NCBI GenBank assembly: GCA_034096865.1
Contig: JAWQFJ010002868.1
Span: 7,888 to 20,387 of the forward strand
Origin: Theodoxus fluviatilis
Lineage: Eukaryota; Mollusca; Gastropoda; Cycloneritida; Neritidae
Direction of reading: 5' to 3'
Length of the DNA: 12,500 nucleotides
How positions within the stretch are numbered: the stretch's first letter is position 1; every line of letters begins with the position of its first letter. A program made the position numbers and the translations under genes. The notes below the pieces were generated by a model that searched no databases, was not told where the DNA came from, and saw nothing but the letters and a program-made list of their open reading frames with translations. Positions 1 through 7,672 of the stretch are shown piece after piece.

Positions 1-31
1 ACCTCCACATGTTTGTTGGCCCTGGCTGCCA
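1..31 (-). CDS. Partial coding exon, minus strand, possible ankyrin-repeat start (runs off window)
   Basis: On the minus strand an acceptor ending TTGTTTTTCAG lies at 32-33 and the exon begins at base 31. The preceding exon ends with one spare base. Adding it to the first two bases here gives an open frame that reads LAARANKHVEV and leaves the window. That string resembles the first helix of an ankyrin repeat (consensus close to TPLHLAARNGHLEVV), so an ankyrin-repeat protein is an inference from only 11 residues. The phase match with the exon at 536-644 supports it being real. I do not recognise the gene. It could be a chance acceptor next to a short open stretch. Confidence 0.42.
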
Positions 32-535
32 CTGAAAAACAACAATGGTTATTTTAGATTCATGTTCTACATCCACACAACTGCTACATACATTTCTGTG
101 ATTTTATGGTAAAGATTTATGCTTGGACCATTCAGAGCCTTAACCTCAGCCTTCTATGAAGTGCAAACTGGTCCACCTGCATCTTCTAAGACATTCTGTC
201 ATGGCAGTAAAGAAATATCATTTGCAAAATATAAATATTTTTCATCTCTAGTATTTTCAAGTCTCAAGCACTGGCTCATGCTCACCACCAGCTTTCTTAA
301 AACTGTAAAAAGTGTAAGGCAAAAATAAGAATGTGTAATCATCAAACCATTACTGTTAAATTACATACTCTTTGCTTTATGAGTTTCAGACCTGTGTAGG
401 CAAGATTTTAGAACTTTTCTTTTTTGTGTGTGAAATCTAAACAATTGCTTTATATCAGCACTTTATACACATGTATATGGCTGGGATGGCTGGGATGTCT
501 GGGCTGAATTGAATTTGATAGATTTAGATACTTAC
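32..535 (-). other. Inferred intron (504 bp)
   Basis: The sequence between donor ACAT|GTAAGTATC (GT at 535-534) and acceptor TTTTTCAG (AG at 33-32) on the minus strand. It is AT-rich, contains no CpG and holds no repeat I can see. A 69-codon plus-strand open frame at 119-328 shows no protein-like features and is treated as chance. Confidence 0.4.
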
Positions 536-644
536 ATGTAAGTTCTGCAGCTGTGTCACCAGATGATGCTGTTGAGGGTGTCAATGGCAGTGATGGTACT
601 GGTGGGGGTGGAGGAAGGGAAAGGGATGCTGATCCTACAGGTTC
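536..644 (-). CDS. Internal coding exon, Pro/Ser/Thr-rich linker, minus strand
   Basis: This is a 109-bp exon on the minus strand. The acceptor reads TTTTCCACCAG|GA and the donor ACAT|GTAAGTAT, which is close to perfect. A CTGAC branch-point-like motif sits 39 bases upstream of the acceptor. The frame is open from phase 0 to phase 1 (36 codons plus one base): it starts EPVGSAS, has a PPPPPVPSLP run and then a Ser/Thr stretch ending GDTAAELT. Such composition fits a disordered linker, and proline runs of this kind can bind EVH1, WW or SH3 domains, though no partner can be named. Phase agrees with the exons on both sides. The frame stays open past the donor, so only the splice signals define its end. 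Gene not recognised. Confidence 0.52.
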
Positions 645-938
645 CTGGTGGAAAATGTAAAAACTTTTCAAGCACTTTTCAAGTCAGTACCAACTGTTCT
701 CAAGCAGACAAAAATCTCATTTTTTTTTTACATTATTAAACAACTAAATTATTTATGTGTGAATCCATTTAAAAGGGAAATTAATTCTAGGCGAAATCAA
801 AGGTAAGATTTTTTAAAATTCCAGAACCTTTAAAAGGCGAGTGCAGTCAAACTGCTGATTTGCAAGGATTTTCATGCACCTCAAATGAAGGTATGAAAAT
901 GCATGGTCTTTCAAGTATCCTCAAAAGACTGTACAAAC
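645..938 (-). other. Inferred intron (294 bp)
   Basis: Lies between donor AAAAG|GTTTGT (GT at 938-937) and acceptor CCACCAG (AG at 646-645), minus strand. AT-rich, with a ten-base homopolymer run near 720 and only two CpGs. A CTGAC branch-like motif at 687-683 is well placed for the downstream acceptor. Confidence 0.4.
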
Positions 939-1027
939 CTTTTGGTTTGCAGGTGTTCGCCTGCACTTCCATGCTGTGCATCCATACTCAGTCACTTTCA
1001 CAGTCAGACAAATATTGTCTTGGTACT
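939..1027 (-). CDS. Internal coding exon with Cys residues, minus strand
   Basis: This is an 89-bp exon on the minus strand between acceptor TAATTTGTTGCAG (AG at 1029-1028) and donor CAAAAG|GTTTGT (GT at 938-937). The donor is acceptable rather than strong. A TTAAC branch-like motif lies about 40 bases upstream. The frame is closed by TAA just upstream of the acceptor and by TGA soon after the donor, so the open stretch matches the exon limits. It has two leading bases and 29 codons, starting YQDNICLTVKVTEYG and including the Cys-bearing segment YGCTAWKCRR. It ends in phase 0, matching the phase-0 start of the exon at 644. I do not recognise the domain. An alternative acceptor two bases downstream would change the junction codon. 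Confidence 0.48.
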
Positions 1028-1238
1028 CTGCAACAAATTACAGGATACAAAATAATTTTTAAAAAGTGTTAATATGGCCTTTAAACATAATTTTGAAACA
1101 AATGCAGAATATAAATCCAAACTTGACCACAAAACCAAAATATCCATCTCATCATAACAATCAATTAGAGCAATTCACCAAATAATACAGAATCAGAAAT
1201 TGTTTTGCATATTCTATGTCACCAAATATTTAATCTCA

Positions 1239-1240
<2 letters not shown>

Positions 1241-1322
<82 letters not shown>
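1241..1322. repeat. (CA)41 microsatellite
   Basis: An 82-base uninterrupted CA dinucleotide run, preceded by CTCACT and followed by AACTGAAT. Uninterrupted tracts of this length are normally highly length-polymorphic and can adopt Z-DNA. It lies in the inferred intron. Confidence 0.97.
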
Positions 1323-1326
<4 letters not shown>

Positions 1327-1856
1327 GAATTAATCTTAATGTAGCATTGCTATTTGCTACATATACTTGTAAGTAATGTTTTCAATGGCAACATCAAAAG
1401 CTGTAGTCACAGTTAATCACAGTTTTTGATGGCAATCGTCTCACTGGTGAACAGTAAACCTCGAAACTGGATTTAGGATGTAACTGATCACGTTCACAAA
1501 ATCAAATATGAATTATACAGCTTTGGACAACATTTTTTTCCATTCACTGAGATAAGTGAGGCATTCTAACATTTCATAAAAATGTCACATCAATACTACA
1601 AGAGGCCCCGGGCAGTCTGTCGGAATAACATTTTAAAGTTTACTGTCAAGGATCACTTAAGAATACTCATACTGGGTACTCCGTTGTCCCTTCCTTCAAA
1701 GAAAAGCCTATATCAATTCTCGAGAGAAAACAACTACAATGACGACAAATAATCCGACTAAAAATCACTGTCATTCGCGCGAAAACATGAACATTCCCAT
1801 GTACGCAAGCACGCGCATGTGCACGCATCCACACATATACTAGCATGCGCACGCTT

Positions 1857-1888
<32 letters not shown>

Positions 1889-1895
1889 ACACACA
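1857..1895. repeat. Interrupted (AC)n microsatellite
   Basis: An AC run with one AG interruption near 1883-1884, embedded in a CpG-containing purine/pyrimidine alternating stretch (about 1800-1860) with repeated GCATGCGC-like words. Confidence 0.9.
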
Positions 1896-2066
1896 AATCG
1901 CGCAGGATCGCTCGCATAATTTATATGAACGCGTATACTACAAAAGCACACAAACGAACATACGCTTACGCATGCGCGGCAACTCCAAGAAAACTCTAAT
2001 GCGATTCTCCATCTAAAACGCTGCACTATTACATCTTATTCATCCGTATCAAACTGGTTTTCTTAC

Positions 2067-2117
2067 CTTGAGAGCAACGCTGCGAATTGACGTTAATTTC
2101 CGAATCAAATGTTGGCG
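2067..2117 (-). CDS. Possible exon (coding or 5' leader) ending in a strong donor, minus strand
   Basis: The donor CTCTCAAG|GTAAGA (GT at 2066-2065, minus strand) is almost consensus. A candidate acceptor GATAG lies at 2119-2118, with a CTGAC motif about 40 bases upstream. Taken as coding, the 51-bp exon starts after the first base of a codon and ends with one spare G. Joined to the exon at 1027 this makes GAG and continues the frame. It includes the residues PTFDSEINVNSQRCSQ. The same frame is open back to a TGA near 2211 but has no ATG, so it could equally be the 3' end of a non-coding first exon in a CpG-containing promoter region. The donor is credible; coding status is uncertain. Confidence 0.27.
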
Positions 2118-2302
2118 CTATCAAGCATATGGCAGGATCGCAGCAAATGGTCAGCAGCAAAAAATTAATGTGGGGAAATTCCCGCAAGCACGTTTCAAAG
2201 CTCGATCATGTTGTACCATACTTCGTTTGAATAAATATTTGTTTTTAAGATGCACTTAAATTTATTTTATGTATGTATGTAATTGAGCAGATGTCGGCTC
2301 GA
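2118..2302. other. Low-repeat sequence upstream of candidate exon
   Basis: No repeat or supported gene. It holds ordinary CpG density to about 2220, then an AT-rich stretch with AATAAA at about 2230. It could contain the promoter of the minus-strand gene if the exon at 2067 is the first, but no clear core-promoter motif was found. Confidence 0.3.
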
Positions 2303-2342
2303 TCTCTATCAAAGACCCTATATATAGGATCTTTGTCTCTAT
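2303..2342. repeat. Imperfect palindrome at left edge of fold-back element
   Basis: CTCTATCAAAGACCCTATA is followed, around a TATATATA centre, by TATAGGATCTTTGTCTCT, nearly its reverse complement. It abuts the left arm of the fold-back element and may be part of its end or an older nested insertion. Confidence 0.6.
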
Positions 2343-2671
2343 TGCGGGGGGGGGGGGGGGGGGTGGGGGGGGGGGGGGGGGGGGGGGAGGGGGGGGAGGG
2401 GGGGGGGGGGGGGGGGGGGGGATTTTTGGGGAAACAGTACTTAAGGCCATTTTATTCTTGTGTCCCTAAAACGCCTAAAAAACCACTAAATTCGTGTTAC
2501 TTTTTTTAATAACTTAGACACTTTTTCGTGTGTTTTTTTTTCAGAAAACATTTTCTAAGTTTTTTCAAACAAAGGTAACACAAATTTTATGTTTGTTTTT
2601 TTAGGCGTTTCAAGACAAAAGAATCAAAATGGCCTTAAGAAATTTTCACATAAAATCCCGCAATAGCGGCC
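2336..2671. mobile_element. Fold-back / MITE-like inverted-repeat element
   Basis: Two arms are reverse complements of each other. Matching blocks, outermost first, are CTATTGCGGG (left 2339-2348, right about 2668-2657), TTAAGGCCATTTT (2441-2453 against AAAATGGCCTTAA at 2626-2638), AACGCCTAAAAAA, GTGTTAC and AACTTAGA (2511-2518 against 2554-2561). The loop is about 35 bp. Apart from the G tract the arms are about 115 bp each with many mismatches and small gaps, so the insertion is not recent. There is no coding capacity, and no target-site duplication is obvious. Most likely a non-autonomous DNA transposon relic. Confidence 0.72.
2346..2421. repeat. 76-base G tract (T and A interruptions)
   Basis: G throughout except T at 2364 and A at 2388 and 2397. 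It sits exactly where the left fold-back arm should read GCGGGATTTT; the right arm has only CCCGC at the equivalent place. It therefore appears to be an expansion of a three-base G run within the arm. Potential G-quadruplex on the plus strand and a likely sequencing or assembly trouble spot. Confidence 0.95.
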
Positions 2672-2681
2672 CTATAGTACA

Positions 2682-2800
2682 GCCAACGTGTAAACCAACG
2701 GTTGACGTTGCGAACGTTGGGCCAACGTGATGCCAACGTATCTTTGCCAACTGCGACTTGCCAACCTTTTGCCAACTGTGGCGAACGTTGGGCCAACGTA
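2682..2800. repeat. CCAACGT / ACGTTGG-rich repeat
   Basis: Many short inverted and direct copies of CCAACGT, CCAACT and GAACGTTGG. The 19-mer made of GCGAACGTTG and GGCCAACGT occurs at 2710-2728 and identically at 2781-2799, 71 bp apart. GTTGGGCCAAC is a near-perfect palindrome, so the stretch can form several alternative hairpins. No coding potential. Probably a dispersed non-coding repeat or the outer part of the adjacent fold-back element. Confidence 0.75.
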
Positions 2801-2815
2801 TGCTTGTTATCTGGG

Positions 2816-3048
2816 ACACACACACACACACACACGCACACTCATAGACACACACGTGCACACACACAGCCGCACGCGCGCACACATAGATGCATGCACA
2901 TGCGCACACACGCTCATACACGGACACAGACACACACATACGCATACACACACACAGACACACAAACATACACTCACACACTCACACATAGACATACACA
3001 CACACACACAGAAACACACACACATGCTCACGCACACGCACACACACA
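2816..3048. repeat. Compound (CA)n repeat, 233 bp
   Basis: CA dinucleotides with periodic interruptions (ATAGA, CGC, CATGCA). All six open frames across it read as His/Thr or Cys/Val repeats and are artefacts of the repeat. Confidence 0.95.
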
Positions 3049-4146
3049 TGGTTATGGCCGGAGACGGGTTTACCGGGGGTTACTATAAAAATAGTATCAG
3101 CCACGAGACACCCTCCATCTTTGAAGGATAGGAACAATACGTTCTTCAATCAACAGAGCATATACGCCACCGCTTTCGCATAGCCCATAGCGGTTTCAAA
3201 TTCAGCGCCGTTTGCCGAGATAGGACGGGCATCGCTGGTCAAGGCCAAAATCATCTCACACCAACTGCACGGATCGAATACTTCATTCTCGCCACGTCAG
3301 GCAAACGAAACTGTCTATTCAATCCAGAACTGCCTTTATCGGATTTCATAAGAGCTTTACATTATATGAAAAATCACACTTTGATCAGAATGTATACTTT
3401 GCTACAATCAGTGATCGACAGCTCACGAGCTCATGTGCGCGATCTATGACATCACGCCTATATTGCATACAAAAGGCAGCGCATACCGCTAAGAGCGCAT
3501 GCGGTCGCGCATAGGCACTGCTGACTGAAGTCAGAACTTAGCTGCGACTCCCTTTTCCGACAGGTCTCCTTAGTCGTCACATTTCCGTTGTGCACGCCTG
3601 GCAGCTACGGCGTCGGACAGCGTGTTTGTTTACAAATCGTTGTCGGGGTTGTGTATAAATTATAAAGTAAAACTTATCCATTATCAATATTTTCGGTGAT
3701 TTTTAGTTATCAAACTATCTTAATGGTTTGAGAGAGGATCTCACGTGGCTGCTACTATTTTAAGATTTAACCCCGGTGAAGCCGTCTCCGCCCATACTCC
3801 AGTTCAATCCTACTCAAAAGTGTGAGTCACAAGGCACTGACCATGAGACTGCATTTTGTAGACGCGAGTCAGTGGCTGCCAGCTGCCCCTTCCCCACACC
3901 AAAACTTCCCCCTCAGTGAGTGCAACGCTGCACACTGCATGCACTGTGTGAACCAGGCAAAGTCCGCTGCATGCACTTCATTTGAGAAAATCTTTGGTCT
4001 TAAATAATCAATCGTTACCTTTTTTTCATCCTTTCATTGGTTCCTTTGTTTTTCTATCCTTAAAAAAAAACAAACCAGACACCTAACTGTTTTAGAATCC
4101 AATAGAAGTATTTTGTAATTGTTGTTGTTGTGCTGTGGTTTTCGTC
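3049..4146. other. Low-repeat, CpG-containing region without an assignable gene
   Basis: Ordinary CpG density to about 3640, then lower. Two open frames overlap: plus 3132-3449 (105 codons, no early ATG, starts EQYVLQSTEH) and minus 3296-3150 (48 codons plus stop, includes SWCEMILALTSDARP). Neither has convincing splice signals. A TGACATCA CRE-like word lies near 3447 and a TATAAATTATAAA stretch near 3654, so a promoter is possible but unproven. A 61-codon plus frame at 3822-4007 has no protein-like features. A poly-A run lies at 4062-4070. Confidence 0.35.
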
Positions 4147-4150
4147 TTTT

Positions 4151-4157
4151 TGACTCA
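4151..4157. promoter_or_regulatory. AP-1-type word TGACTCA at element edge
   Basis: Exact TGACTCA at the 5' border of copy A, and again at 7677-7683 in copy B. It matches the bZIP AP-1 consensus. Because it is part of the element terminus, it may reflect transposition structure rather than regulation. Confidence 0.3.
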
Positions 4158-4502
4158 CATGCGAAGCAAAAGTGAGTCTAAGTACTCACCCGTTTCGTCC
4201 GTCCGGGCGTCCGGGCGTCCGTTTAAAACTTTAACGTTGAATTTTTCTCTGAGACTATTAAGTCTATCAACACTCAATTTGGCATGATGGTGTATGATGA
4301 CAAGGCGTCAAAAAACATACATAGTGACTTCACCTTGCTTCAAGGTCAAGGTCGCAGGGGCCATAAATGTTGTCTAAAAAACAGCCATTTTTCACATTTT
4401 CTCAATTTTCTCTGAAGTTTTTGAGATTGGATACCTGACCTATACATGGTATATAGGGCAAAGTAAGCCCTATCTTTTGATACCAGTTTGGTTGACCTTG
4501 CT

Positions 4503-4517
4503 TCAAGGTCAAGGTCA
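4503..4517 (+). promoter_or_regulatory. DR0 nuclear-receptor-type site (representative of five in copy A)
   Basis: TCAAGGTCAAGGTCA combines the monomer site TCAAGGTCA, known for ERR and FTZ-F1/SF-1 receptors, with a zero-spaced AGGTCA direct repeat, the type bound by GCNF/NR6A. Four other exact 12-mers occur in this copy, at 4662-4673, 4812-4823 (reverse), 4938-4949 and 4955-4966. Binding is inferred from motif only. Confidence 0.4.
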
Positions 4518-5004
4518 CAGGAGCTCTTCAAAGTTGGATTGTATACATATTTTGAAGTGACCTTGACCCTGAAATATGGAAGATAACTGTTTCAAACTTA
4601 ATAATTATGTGGGGCACATGTTATACTTTCATCATGAGACACATTTGGTCACATATCATCAAGGTCAAGGTCACTTTGACCCTAATGAAATGTGACCAAA
4701 ATGGGGTAGTGAACCACTAAAAGTGACCATATCTCATGGTAGAAAGTGCCAATAAGCACCATTGTGCTTCCTATGTCTTGAATTAACAGCTTTGTGTTGC
4801 ATGACCTTGAATGACCTTGACCTTGGGTCAAGGCCACATGTATTTTGGTAGGAAAAATGTGTAAAGCATTTCTTAGTTTAGTGTATGGTGTCATTGCTAG
4901 GTGTAGTTGATTGGCCTTGACCTTGAAGGTCACCTGAAGGTCAAGGTCATGTAAAGGTCAAGGTCAAGCATGTGAGTCGTATGGGCTTTGCCCTTCTTGT
5001 TTGT

Positions 5005-5830
5005 CTGTGTACTGATATCAACACCTTAGAGTTTTCAGGAGATTGTTGTCGTGTTGTGGTTTTCACCAATTGTGTCTGAGTTCTGATACAAAGGCTGTTA
5101 TAATTCTAGTAATCATGCTTAACGGAGGATGTAAACAAGCAACAATGGACAGAAAATGGCATTCGGACTGGTGATAAATTATGAAGGGAAGAGAAGATGG
5201 GCGCTCGCTAGAACTTCTGTAGAAGTATTTCATGTTTGAAATGTTGTACCACTATTTTTTCTCCCCTTTTCTTTACTTTTCATCCAGTAGTCATTCTTGC
5301 ATTAAGAGTTAAGCTATGTGTGTCATTGTGTCACTTTGAAAGCACGGAAAGGAGAGCTCATCTCAAAGGTTTCATTTGGAAATGATTCCTTTGATATCTT
5401 CCGTAGCTTTGGTCTCCTCTAATATTGATCTGTACCTCACCTTTCTGCTCTGTTGTCTGATTATTATATTTTCATATAGGTTTCAATGACAACACACTTT
5501 TTATTCCATTTAGTTTCAGTACAGTCAACACAATTGCAACTGAGATACTCAGCAAGAAGTCTGCACAGTGGTTTCATTGTTGATATAGACATGAAGGATG
5601 ATGTTAAATCTTGACAACATATTGTAGACGTTGAACAGAGAAGCTTTGATGAAGGAGTGCTTGGCTGACTTCCTTGCTTTCATTCCTGACTCCGTAGAGG
5701 AAACACTGAGAGCGTGTGCCCTCCCTCTGTGTCCAGTCAGTTCCCTGAGTGAGTTCATAGAAATGAGCTGTTTGTGGGAACTTCTTCATTGTGTTCCATT
5801 CCACACTTTCACGCTCTGGACTGTTGGTTT
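5005..5830. other. Low-repeat AT-rich stretch
   Basis: No supported gene or repeat. Open frames overlap on both strands around 5604-5978 (one 124 codons, minus). A plus stretch at 5628-5748 starts after ATTGTAG and ends before GTGAGT and could be an exon, but its acceptor lacks a pyrimidine tract and both strands are open there, so it is not called. Confidence 0.4.
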
Positions 5831-5884
5831 GTTCATTCGATCGTTCGTTCGTTTGCTTGCTTGCTTGCTTGCTTGCTTGTTTGT
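5831..5884. repeat. Tetranucleotide tract (TTCG)n / (TTGC)n / (TTGT)n
   Basis: Successive blocks GTTCATTCGATCGTTCG, then about six GCTT units, then TTGTTTGTT. The same four-base period is kept while the fourth base changes, as expected from slippage plus point mutation. Confidence 0.9.
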
Positions 5885-6181
5885 TATCTGAGGAAGAAAG
5901 CTTGTTCTCGGCTTTGTTGTTCATTATATTTTCCAAAACAAAAGCGAATTTTCTCAGCCTTCTGATGTATTCCATCATTCACTCTACCGTCATTGAGACA
6001 CTTTACAAGAGTTTTGTTTGAGCTGTGCTGTTAAGTGCTACTTTGCTGTTTTGAAACAGACTGAAACAGCCTTGGTTACAGTCGCGTTTAATGCGTGTGT
6101 TAACAGGGTGCTATCATGCCCAGTAAAATGCATTCCCCTACTTTTCTCATTTATTAAATCCTAATAACTCACCTTGTGCAG

Positions 6182-6182
<1 letters not shown>
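5885..6182. other. Low-repeat AT-rich stretch
   Basis: About 300 bp between the tetranucleotide tract and the TG repeat. Nothing recognisable; few CpGs and no convincing splice or promoter signals. Confidence 0.4.
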
Positions 6183-6667
<485 letters not shown>

Positions 6668-7066
6668 TTTCTTATTTATACTTCACATAATGACAAGATA
6701 TTTTCACAAACCAAGCGATGTCACATAGCCAGAGACACACCATGTATGCTCTGTGGCGTCTTGCTGAGTGAAAGTCGAGACGGTAAAGATGTTACTCCGA
6801 ATTTACATGTCGATGCCATATTATGTTCACCACATTGCCAGAACACGTGTCAGAGTACTACTGCTCGCCCGTTTTGTTTATGTTATTTTCACACTGCAAA
6901 ATTACGTTTAGCACCAGAAACGCTCACAATTTCGTATTATTGTCATGAAAATCATCAGCACATGTTATGTGATCTGGACGCAGAGGACTCAGTCCTAAGT
7001 ACAGGAGTACGAGTAGCGGGTCCCAGTCAAAGACACGCCGACTCAATGCTTGCACACAAAACATAG
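6668..7066 (+). CDS. Unassigned Cys/His-rich open frame (possible exon)
   Basis: Open for 132 codons from TAG at 6665-6667 to the TAG at 7064-7066; the first ATG that gives a sizeable product is at 6746 (106 codons). Ten Cys and many His fall in the first 100 codons, in spaced pairs reading PCMLCG, LCSPHCQNTC, FCLCYFH and YYCHENHQHMLC. The pattern would suit a zinc-binding module, but I cannot match it to a family. The last third (VRVAGPSQRHADSM) looks unstructured. No clear acceptor or donor bounds it. The region is not simple repeat, so composition alone does not explain the cysteines. It may be an exon, a decayed mobile-element fragment or chance. Confidence 0.25.
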   Translation, partial: FLIYTSHNDKIFSQTKRCHIARDTPCMLCGVLLSESRDGKDVTPNLHVDAILCSPHCQNTCQSTTARPFCLCYFHTAKLRLAPETLTISYYCHENHQHMLCDLDAEDSVLSTGVRVAGPSQRHADSMLAHKT

Positions 7067-7478
7067 GCATCCGCAGACCCATGTACAAACGTGCGAGGCC
7101 ACACATTTTTTTAGGGGTTAGGATTATGTGAAGATTAGTGATCACTCTATCTACTTGTGACTTTGACCTTTCAGCGATCTACTTTTGTCTATTTTTGTAG
7201 CTTTGTACGCGGAAGAACATACAACCATTTTCAATATTATTTACGGCCAGCGTAGTAAGTGTTGCAGCTACAGAGCGTTCCATGTTGTGTTTGATACGCC
7301 TTGTCTTTCCTCATTGCTGCAGCAGCTGCTCGTGTTCCTGCTGCAGCAACTGAAGTTTTTCCCCTGATATTGCTGTCGTTGTTATCATTCATGTGGCGGT
7401 TATTGACATGGATTCGGACGTCCATGTTGTGCTACAGTGTTTCTGCCCAAAATCTAAAAAATGCTAGAATATCATGTC
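7067..7478. other. Low-repeat stretch
   Basis: No supported gene. Contains a CTGCTGCAGCAGC-like self-complementary patch near 7316-7346 and ordinary CpG density. Small open frames on both strands lack support. Confidence 0.4.
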
Positions 7479-7626
7479 GTGTTCGTTTTTGCTTTCCTGT
7501 TTCTGTGTGCGTTTTTGCTTTCCTGTTTCTGTGTGCGTTTTTGCTTTCCTGTTTCTGTGTGCGTTTTTGTTTTCCTGTTTCTGTGTGCGTTTTTGCTTTC
7601 CTGTTTCTGTGTGCGTTTTTGCTTTC
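7479..7626. repeat. 26-bp minisatellite, 5.7 copies
   Basis: Units of 26 bp starting GTGTGCGTTTTTGC and ending CCTGTTTCT begin at 7479, 7505, 7531, 7557, 7583 and 7609 (partial). The first unit has GTTCG for GTGCG and the fourth GTTTTCC for GCTTTCC; otherwise they are identical. The near-identity implies recent expansion. Confidence 0.95.
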
Positions 7627-7672
7627 GTTTTATGCTCAGATTTCCTCCCATAATTTTTCAGGCAACAAAGCA

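Larger units (their letters stand above)
1028..2066 (-). other. Inferred long intron with two CA microsatellites
   Basis: If the exon ending at 2067 belongs to this gene, this 1039-bp stretch is one intron. It contains the (CA)41 tract at 1241-1322 and the compound CA tract at 1857-1895. Around 1805-1985 it has several CATGCGC/GCATGTGC-type motifs like NRF1 half-sites. CpG density rises sharply after about 1740. Open frames here, including a 119-codon minus-strand one at 1667-2026, mostly read through CA repeats and are discounted. Confidence 0.28.
4147..5004 (+). mobile_element. Interspersed element copy A, DR0-rich, about 0.86 kb
   Basis: Shares end-to-end similarity with 7673-8505 in the same orientation; sequence identity between the copies begins at TTTTTGACTCAC and stops after CTTCTTGTTTGT. 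Inverted ends: GACTCACATGC at 4152-4162 and GCATGTGAGTC at 4968-4978. A terminal hairpin pairs GACTCAC with GTGAGTC (4172-4178), and a right-end hairpin GGGC-TTT-GCCC follows. A variable (CGGGCGTC)n block lies at about 4203-4222. It carries five exact AGGTCAAGGTCA words in either orientation (4506, 4662, 4812, 4938, 4955) plus several near matches. Open frames inside are short and break between copies. Most likely a non-autonomous element; superfamily not recognised. Confidence 0.85.

Noticed and set aside
2262..2450. Poly-proline / poly-glycine open frames
   Set aside because: Direct translation of the 76-base G tract.
2807..3131. Several 80-134-codon open frames across 2646-3131 on both strands
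   Set aside because: They are translations of the CA repeat (His-Thr or Cys-Val periodicity) with no independent protein-like segment.
4346..4531. 61-codon minus frame nearly identical in both element copies (also 7864-8049)
   Set aside because: Copies are too similar for conservation to be informative. The frame is built around the DR0 words, and a neighbouring frame in the same element is broken by a 13-bp difference.
4979..5004. Helitron-type 3' end (hairpin GGGC-TTT-GCCC near the element boundary)
   Set aside because: No CTRR terminus after the hairpin and no TC start at the other end. The hairpin stem is only four pairs.
5604..5978. Protein-like open frames on both strands, including a possible plus exon at 5628-5748
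   Set aside because: The acceptor lacks a pyrimidine tract, the donor is moderate, both strands are open, and the far end is driven by the tetranucleotide repeat.
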